A stretch of DNA of 64,000 nucleotides from the NCBI RefSeq assembly GCF_000938305.1, contig NZ_JYMT01000042.1, positions 676,424 through 740,423 of the forward strand, written 5' to 3'. The translations under genes were made by a program, and so were the position numbers. Position 1 is the stretch's first letter, and each line of letters opens with the position of its first letter. The DNA comes from Bradyrhizobium sp. LTSP885. GTDB lineage: Bacteria > Pseudomonadota > Alphaproteobacteria > Rhizobiales > Xanthobacteraceae. Below, in pieces: positions 59,660-64,000 of this stretch. Under the pieces are notes generated by a model. It saw nothing but the letters and a program-made list of their open reading frames with translations. It ran no database searches and had not been told where the DNA came from.

Positions 59660-61222
59660 CTACCTGACCTCGACATCGTCTTCCAGCGTCACTTTCTTGA
59701 AATCGGTCACCAGGGCATCGATCTGCATGTGCCAGCGGCCCGGGAACGGCATCGGGACCTTGTTGACGTGCCAATAGCCGTCGGGTCCGAGCGCGGCGCT
59801 GCGTTCGATCGGCTCGATGCCCCGCTCGGGCAGGCTCAGCGTCAACGTCGCCTCCTTGGCGGCAAACGGGCTCGCATCACCGTTCATCAACTGCAGCACG
59901 AAATCGTTCTGTCCGACCTTGCCCGGCGCGATCAGCACCTGGAACATCGCGGTATCGGTGTGGATGTGAACGGCGAGCGGAACATCGGCCGACATCGCGA
60001 GTGCGCGCGGCGGCGGCGTGAAGCGCCAGCCGGCGACCAAGGCAAAGATCGCGACTGCAAGCACGCATTCCGCCAGCACCGATCGCAGCAGGGGTTTGGC
60101 GTTACCGACGTCGCGCGCGACCGCCGGCGTGAACACGAACCGGTTCAGCGCCGCCAGCACGAGCAACAACAGCACCAGGCCGAGCTTGAGCGCGAGGATG
60201 TTGCCGTAACGCGTGTCGATCAGCGCGGCAAAACTCTCGAGCTGGATGATGGCGAGCGCGAGGCCTGATAGCGCGATCAACGCCACGACGGGCACGGCGA
60301 TGGTTGAAAAGCTCTTGAGCGTCCGCGGCAGCCTATCGCTTCGCCGCCACGCCATCGCCGCGAGCGGCCCGAGCGCGCCGATCCAGTAAGCGAGGCCGAC
60401 GCCATGGATGAAAACCGCCGGCCGCGTCAGCCATTGCGGCGATGCCGTCGCGGCGTGTCCGCTCGCGGCCAGCGCGAGACCAACGCCGACCATCGCGACG
60501 GCGCTCGGTATCCGGGCCACGCTGACGGACGAAATTCGCCAGCCGATCGCTGCCATCAGCATCGCGGCAATCGCAATCAGCATCGCAGGACCAAGGCTGG
60601 TGGCTAGCGCGCTGACCCACGGCGCACGCGTCGCGAGTCCGGACAGCGGCAGGTTGAGCAGGTCAACGCCCTGCAGGCCGAGCGAGGCGATCGCGCTGAC
60701 GAGTCCGACGCCGAGCGATCCCAGGATCACCCTTCCGCCCGCAGGCCCCTGCCCGATCCACGCCGCGAAGAACGCGCCGCCGACACCGATAAATAACCCG
60801 AGATAGACGCCGATCCGCGCCAGCCAGATCAGCGGAGTAACCACGCCGCCGCCCGAGGGGACCGCCGAGCCGGTCACGACGCCGATCGACAACAACAGCG
60901 AGCCGGCGACGGGATGGCCATCCTGCGACACCACGCGATAGCTGATGACCTGCGTCCCCACAGGCAGATCCGCGGGCAGCGTCACCTCGACGGATTGATC
61001 GACGGCGCGGATCGCGACGTCGCGCGGCTTGCCTGTGGCGTCGAGCAGGCTGACCGCGGTTGGCGCCACCGCCTCGTTGAAGCGGAGCACCACCGTTTTC
61101 GGCGCCTCCGCCAGCACGCTGCCATCGGCCGGTTCAGCACCAACAAGGACGGCATGCGCATGGGCCGCGGTCGCAAGACAGAGCGCGACGAGCAGCGCAG
61201 CAATGCTTGCGACCAGCCGCAC
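59660..61222 (-). CDS. CopC-CopD copper resistance/uptake fusion protein
   Basis: 520 residues. Signal peptide then a CopC domain (HAHAVLVGAEPADGSVLAEA, with the N-terminal His that binds Cu(II); SYRVVSQDGHPVAGS), followed by a CopD membrane domain with about eight helices (PAVFIHGVGLAYWIGALGPLA) and a C-terminal periplasmic tail (DVPLAVHIHTDTAMFQVLIA). CopC delivers copper to CopD, which carries it into the cytoplasm. It lies at the end of an operon with YcnI and PCuAC, 3 bases after the ycnI-like gene. Confidence 0.88.
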   Translation of the reverse strand: MRLVASIAALLVALCLATAAHAHAVLVGAEPADGSVLAEAPKTVVLRFNEAVAPTAVSLLDATGKPRDVAIRAVDQSVEVTLPADLPVGTQVISYRVVSQDGHPVAGSLLLSIGVVTGSAVPSGGGVVTPLIWLARIGVYLGLFIGVGGAFFAAWIGQGPAGGRVILGSLGVGLVSAIASLGLQGVDLLNLPLSGLATRAPWVSALATSLGPAMLIAIAAMLMAAIGWRISSVSVARIPSAVAMVGVGLALAASGHAATASPQWLTRPAVFIHGVGLAYWIGALGPLAAMAWRRSDRLPRTLKSFSTIAVPVVALIALSGLALAIIQLESFAALIDTRYGNILALKLGLVLLLLVLAALNRFVFTPAVARDVGNAKPLLRSVLAECVLAVAIFALVAGWRFTPPPRALAMSADVPLAVHIHTDTAMFQVLIAPGKVGQNDFVLQLMNGDASPFAAKEATLTLSLPERGIEPIERSAALGPDGYWHVNKVPMPFPGRWHMQIDALVTDFKKVTLEDDVEVR

Positions 61223-61225
61223 GCG

Positions 61226-61753
61226 TCAGGACTTCGGCAGCAGCTTGACGCCGGGTGCCGGCGTTTTGCTACCACGGTCGTGGCCACCACCCTGCCCTTC
61301 GGCCGGAATGTCGATCCAGCGGCTGACGCCCTGCTCGCATTCCTGGACGACGGGGAAATACAGCGTGGTGTTCGGCTTCAGCGTGTCGGTGAGGAACGTC
61401 TGCATCACGAACTCATCGTAGTTCTTGTCCGCGAGCTTGCCGCCGCTCCAGGCCACCTCCGTTACACCTTCGGAAATCTTGGCACCGTGATTGTCATATT
61501 CAGTGGCGTACTTGCCCGTCACCGTGTCGACGTTCCAGCCAGCCTTCGGCATCGGCTTCACCCCGATCACGCCTTCCGGAATTTGCACGCGGATCTTGAT
61601 CGTCGCCGAACCCGCGCAGCCATGTGGCACGGCAAACACCGCCTTGTAGGACGCGCCGACCGTCGCCTGTTTTCCTTCGAGCGTGATATGCGCCATCGCC
61701 GATGACATGGCGAGCGCCATGCCGGCGGCGACAAAGAGTGTATGCGTTCTCAT
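61226..61753 (-). CDS. YcnI-family copper-binding protein (DUF1775)
   Basis: 175 residues. Signal peptide ending SSAMA, then the mature His that binds copper in YcnI proteins (AHITLEGKQATVGASYKAVF). The domain runs through VPHGCAGSATIKIRVQIPEGV to WIDIPAEG, with the conserved Trp (GWNVDT). Periplasmic copper storage or transfer. ATG 61753 is chosen because it follows the PCuAC stop by 8 bases. Confidence 0.88.
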   Translation of the reverse strand: MRTHTLFVAAGMALAMSSAMAHITLEGKQATVGASYKAVFAVPHGCAGSATIKIRVQIPEGVIGVKPMPKAGWNVDTVTGKYATEYDNHGAKISEGVTEVAWSGGKLADKNYDEFVMQTFLTDTLKPNTTLYFPVVQECEQGVSRWIDIPAEGQGGGHDRGSKTPAPGVKLLPKS

Positions 61754-61761
61754 GGTCGACC

Positions 61762-62265
61762 TCACATCTTCTTCATGTCCATATGGCCGGAATGGTCATC
61801 GCCGCCCGGCGCCTGCGCGCCGACGCCCTGCACATCCAGCGACACCGTGACCTTGCCGGCCTTCTCGAATTCGAGCGTGACCGGCACCTTGTCGCCCTGC
61901 TTCAGCTGCGCCTTCAGGTCGAACATCATCAGATGATAGCCGCCGGGCGCGAGCTTCACCGTCTTGCCGGGCTCGATGGTCAGGCCCTTGTCGAGCGGTC
62001 GCATCTTCATCACGCCATTGTCCATCGCCATCTCGTGGACCTCGATCTTGCCGGCGACGTCGCCCGAGCCACCGACCAGCCGGTCCGGCGTCGTTCCCTT
62101 GTTCTCGATCGTGAGGTAGCCGCCCCCAATCTTGGCGCCGTTCGGCGTGGCACGCGTCCAGACCTGCGAGATCACGAGATCGCCGGCCTTGACGTCCTCT
62201 GCGGACGCAGGCGCGACCATGACGAGGGCGAAGATCGCGGCAAGTCCAGCCAGTGTTCTTTTCAT
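61762..62265 (-). CDS. Periplasmic copper chaperone PCuAC
   Basis: 167 residues. Signal peptide (MKRTLAGLAAIFALVMVAPA, SAE) and the PCuA(C) cupredoxin-like domain. The copper site H(M)X10MX21HXM is visible: HEMAMDNGVMKMRPL and, further on, GGYHLMMF. A His/Met-rich tail (GGDDHSGHMDMKKM) gives a second metal site. It delivers Cu(I) to the CuA/CuB centres of cytochrome oxidase. In one operon with YcnI and CopC-CopD. Confidence 0.92.
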   Translation of the reverse strand: MKRTLAGLAAIFALVMVAPASAEDVKAGDLVISQVWTRATPNGAKIGGGYLTIENKGTTPDRLVGGSGDVAGKIEVHEMAMDNGVMKMRPLDKGLTIEPGKTVKLAPGGYHLMMFDLKAQLKQGDKVPVTLEFEKAGKVTVSLDVQGVGAQAPGGDDHSGHMDMKKM

Positions 62266-62304
62266 GATTGAAGCTCCTTTTGTTGTTGCCGACAGCTCGC
62301 CAGC

Positions 62305-64000
62305 TCAGAACGTGTATTTCCCGGCCAGAACGAAAGTCCGGCCCGGGAACGGGTGGAACAGGAAGTACTGCTCGTTGAAGATGTTATCGATGCCGAAATC
62401 GAACGCGAAATTCTTGGTCGCGTTGTAGTGGATCTTCATGTCCACGACGAAGTAGTTGTCGAACGCGCCGTAGACATGGGAGATGATATCGGTGTTGTCG
62501 AGTGTCGAGTACTGCTTGCCGCTGTAACGCGCCGCAACCGTGTAAGCCCAGCTTTCGTTCGGCCGATAGGTGACGCCGACCTTGGCGCGCCAGTCCGGAA
62601 CATAGGGCACGCGCTTGCCGACGACGGTGGTCGGCAGGTTCGTCAACGGATTGACGCCGGCCCAACTCGCATCGGCCAATATCTTCGAATCGACATAGGT
62701 CACACTGCCGAACAATTGCAGACCGGTGACGAACACATTGTCCTTTTCGGCCGACAGCTCGACGCCCTGCATCTGGATTGCATCGACGTTGCTGATCACG
62801 GTGGTCGGAATCTGAACCTTGGTGGTGGGGTTTGTGACAAGATTCGTCTGCGAGATAATCGCGTTGTCGGTGCGCTCCTTGAACAAGGTCAATCTGACCC
62901 GTCCGTCGATCCATTTGCGCTCGATATTCAGTTCGCCGGTGAAATCCTGTTCAGGCTTGAGGAAAGGATTGGCAAAGGTAGCGACACCGCCGACCGTGAG
63001 GTTCTGGTAGAGTTCAGTTACCGTCGGGTAGCGGTACGCCTCGCCGAAATTGGCAGTGATGTTCCAGTCTTTGTTGGGATCATAGGACAGCGAGGCCTTC
63101 GGCGAGAAGTTCGTCGCACTCAGTTCGGGCTGATTGACCGAGGTCGCCGAGGTGATAACCCCGGCCGACGTCGCCGTGGTGTTGAGATTGAAGCCGTTTA
63201 TCGCCTCCCAGCTCTCTAACCTGCCACCGAGTGTGAGCTTGAGGTTCGGCACAATCTTCCAGGCGTCCTGCACCCACAAAGCTTCCGTGCGCGTCTCGCC
63301 CTGGCCAGACGAATAGAGCTGTCCAGTACCAGTCAACGTCGTCGCATTCCAGACAGTCGATGCGTAAACGGGATTGTTGAGCTCGTAGCGGTCGCCATGG
63401 ACGCCAAAGCTGACCTCCTGTGGTCCGTCGTAGCCAAATGGCCGCCAGATCGCCTTGGCATCTGCATTTTGCCAGTTGGTGCCGTCCATCCGGGTGATCT
63501 TGCCATTGGTCGAGTAGCCCGTTCCCGAAGCGGCAACCGTGTACGGATTGAGCTGAGTGTCCTCTAGATAGTTGTAGCTCGAAGCCGAAAAATCGAAGTC
63601 GTAGACTCCCTTGGTGTCGCTCTTGATCGACACCGCATTGCTCATGTGCGTTTCGTCCCAGACATACTTGCTGTTGGCAAAACTGCTGATGCCGGCGAAG
63701 GTTGGCGCGCCCGTGGCCGTCGAGCGCAAATAGGTCTGCGGGTCGGAGACCTGATGGTTGTTCCAGATTCCCAGCGAATAGGTTGCTTGCACAAGGGGAG
63801 TGACGTCATAAGCGACGCGGAAGTTGGCCGACGTCTGTTGCGAGTAAGCGAGGATGCCCGTGCCGACGACGTTTGCCGCCACACCCTGCTTGTTGAGCGC
63901 GGGAATCGTGCCCGCAGTACCCGCCGGTATCGTTCCGTTCGTCGTGTAGGTCAGCGGCTGCTGATAGCTGTCGAGGTAGTTGGCAGTGATCAACCACGAC
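62305..64000 (-). CDS. TonB-dependent receptor, C-terminal part (5' end outside window)
   Basis: About 565 residues of the outer-membrane barrel; the plug domain lies beyond the right edge. Barrel strands are recognisable (NFRVAYDVTPLVQATYSLGI; LTLGGRLESWEAINGF; FSPKASLSYDPNKDWNITAN), ending in a TonB-receptor C-terminus with final Phe (PFPGRTFVLAGKYTF). The copper genes 39 bases downstream on the same strand suggest it imports a copper complex, similar to OprC/NosA-type receptors, but the ligand is an inference. Confidence 0.9.
   Translation of the reverse strand, partial: SWLITANYLDSYQQPLTYTTNGTIPAGTAGTIPALNKQGVAANVVGTGILAYSQQTSANFRVAYDVTPLVQATYSLGIWNNHQVSDPQTYLRSTATGAPTFAGISSFANSKYVWDETHMSNAVSIKSDTKGVYDFDFSASSYNYLEDTQLNPYTVAASGTGYSTNGKITRMDGTNWQNADAKAIWRPFGYDGPQEVSFGVHGDRYELNNPVYASTVWNATTLTGTGQLYSSGQGETRTEALWVQDAWKIVPNLKLTLGGRLESWEAINGFNLNTTATSAGVITSATSVNQPELSATNFSPKASLSYDPNKDWNITANFGEAYRYPTVTELYQNLTVGGVATFANPFLKPEQDFTGELNIERKWIDGRVRLTLFKERTDNAIISQTNLVTNPTTKVQIPTTVISNVDAIQMQGVELSAEKDNVFVTGLQLFGSVTYVDSKILADASWAGVNPLTNLPTTVVGKRVPYVPDWRAKVGVTYRPNESWAYTVAARYSGKQYSTLDNTDIISHVYGAFDNYFVVDMKIHYNATKNFAFDFGIDNIFNEQYFLFHPFPGRTFVLAGKYTF

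Overview
The window looks like chromosome of a Bradyrhizobium-type alphaproteobacterium (Nitrobacteraceae/Rhizobiales). The evidence is high GC, the alphaproteobacterial order rpsB-tsf-pyrH-frr-uppS-cdsA-dxr-rseP-bamA-lpxD-fabZ-lpxA-lpxI-lpxB, direct-repeat LexA boxes of the GAAC-N7-GAAC type, a short ProRS without an editing insert, DUF3551 and 'GCG-motif' small secreted proteins, and intergenic palindromes familiar from Bradyrhizobium. No rRNA, complete tRNA, CRISPR array, prophage or insertion sequence was seen.

Layout. 1-8000: mixed accessory and regulatory genes: the 3' end of a LysR regulator, an HWE sensor kinase behind small zinc-ribbon genes, a divergent Crp/Fnr gene broken by a one-base shift in a T7 run, a short threonyl-tRNA synthetase without editing domains behind a possible attenuator, an AraC regulator and a crotonase-fold enzyme. 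8200-11311: a chromate operon (rhodanese-ChrB, ChrA, Tat-exported Fe/Mn SOD) whose first gene is split by an in-frame TGA. 11338-17499: ATP-grasp-like protein, TauE/SafE permease, HAD hydrolase, moeA, lexA with its SOS box, and two small unknowns. 17496-26837: comEC lacking its N-terminus, an apparently inserted block (ATC-hydrolase, short LysR, NTF2-like, glnS, quinone-reductase-like), then gltX and gltA. 26922-30646: a two-gene operon pairing a flavin amino-acid oxidase with a 2-keto-acid decarboxylase. 30876-45746: the envelope and translation cluster, all on the minus strand. 45964-48833: an FHA/membrane protein coupled to a trypsin-like protease, plus a frameshifted lipoprotein. 48947-59494: dnaE, a 32-residue SOS-controlled membrane peptide, an outer-membrane barrel, two DUF3551 proteins, lolD, lolC and proS. 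59660-64000: a copper-handling operon (TonB receptor, PCuAC, YcnI, CopC-CopD).

How the parts work together. The large minus-strand cluster couples protein synthesis (S2, EF-Ts, RRF), UMP kinase, isoprenoid and phospholipid precursors, outer-membrane assembly (BamA, RseP) and lipid A synthesis. LolC/LolD carries lipoproteins to the same envelope. LexA at 15814 very probably controls itself and the small membrane peptide at 52657, which carries two LexA boxes over its promoter and resembles, in concept, the SidA division inhibitor of Caulobacter. The oxidase/decarboxylase pair could turn an amino acid into an aldehyde by way of a 2-oxo acid, for instance tryptophan to indole-acetaldehyde, but the substrate cannot be read from sequence.

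The strongest candidates for something new are the SOS micro-peptide, the editing-less ThrRS with its leader, and the oxidase/decarboxylase operon. Three interrupted genes (Crp/Fnr, rhodanese-ChrB, DUF2846 lipoprotein) need read-level checking before being called pseudogenes.
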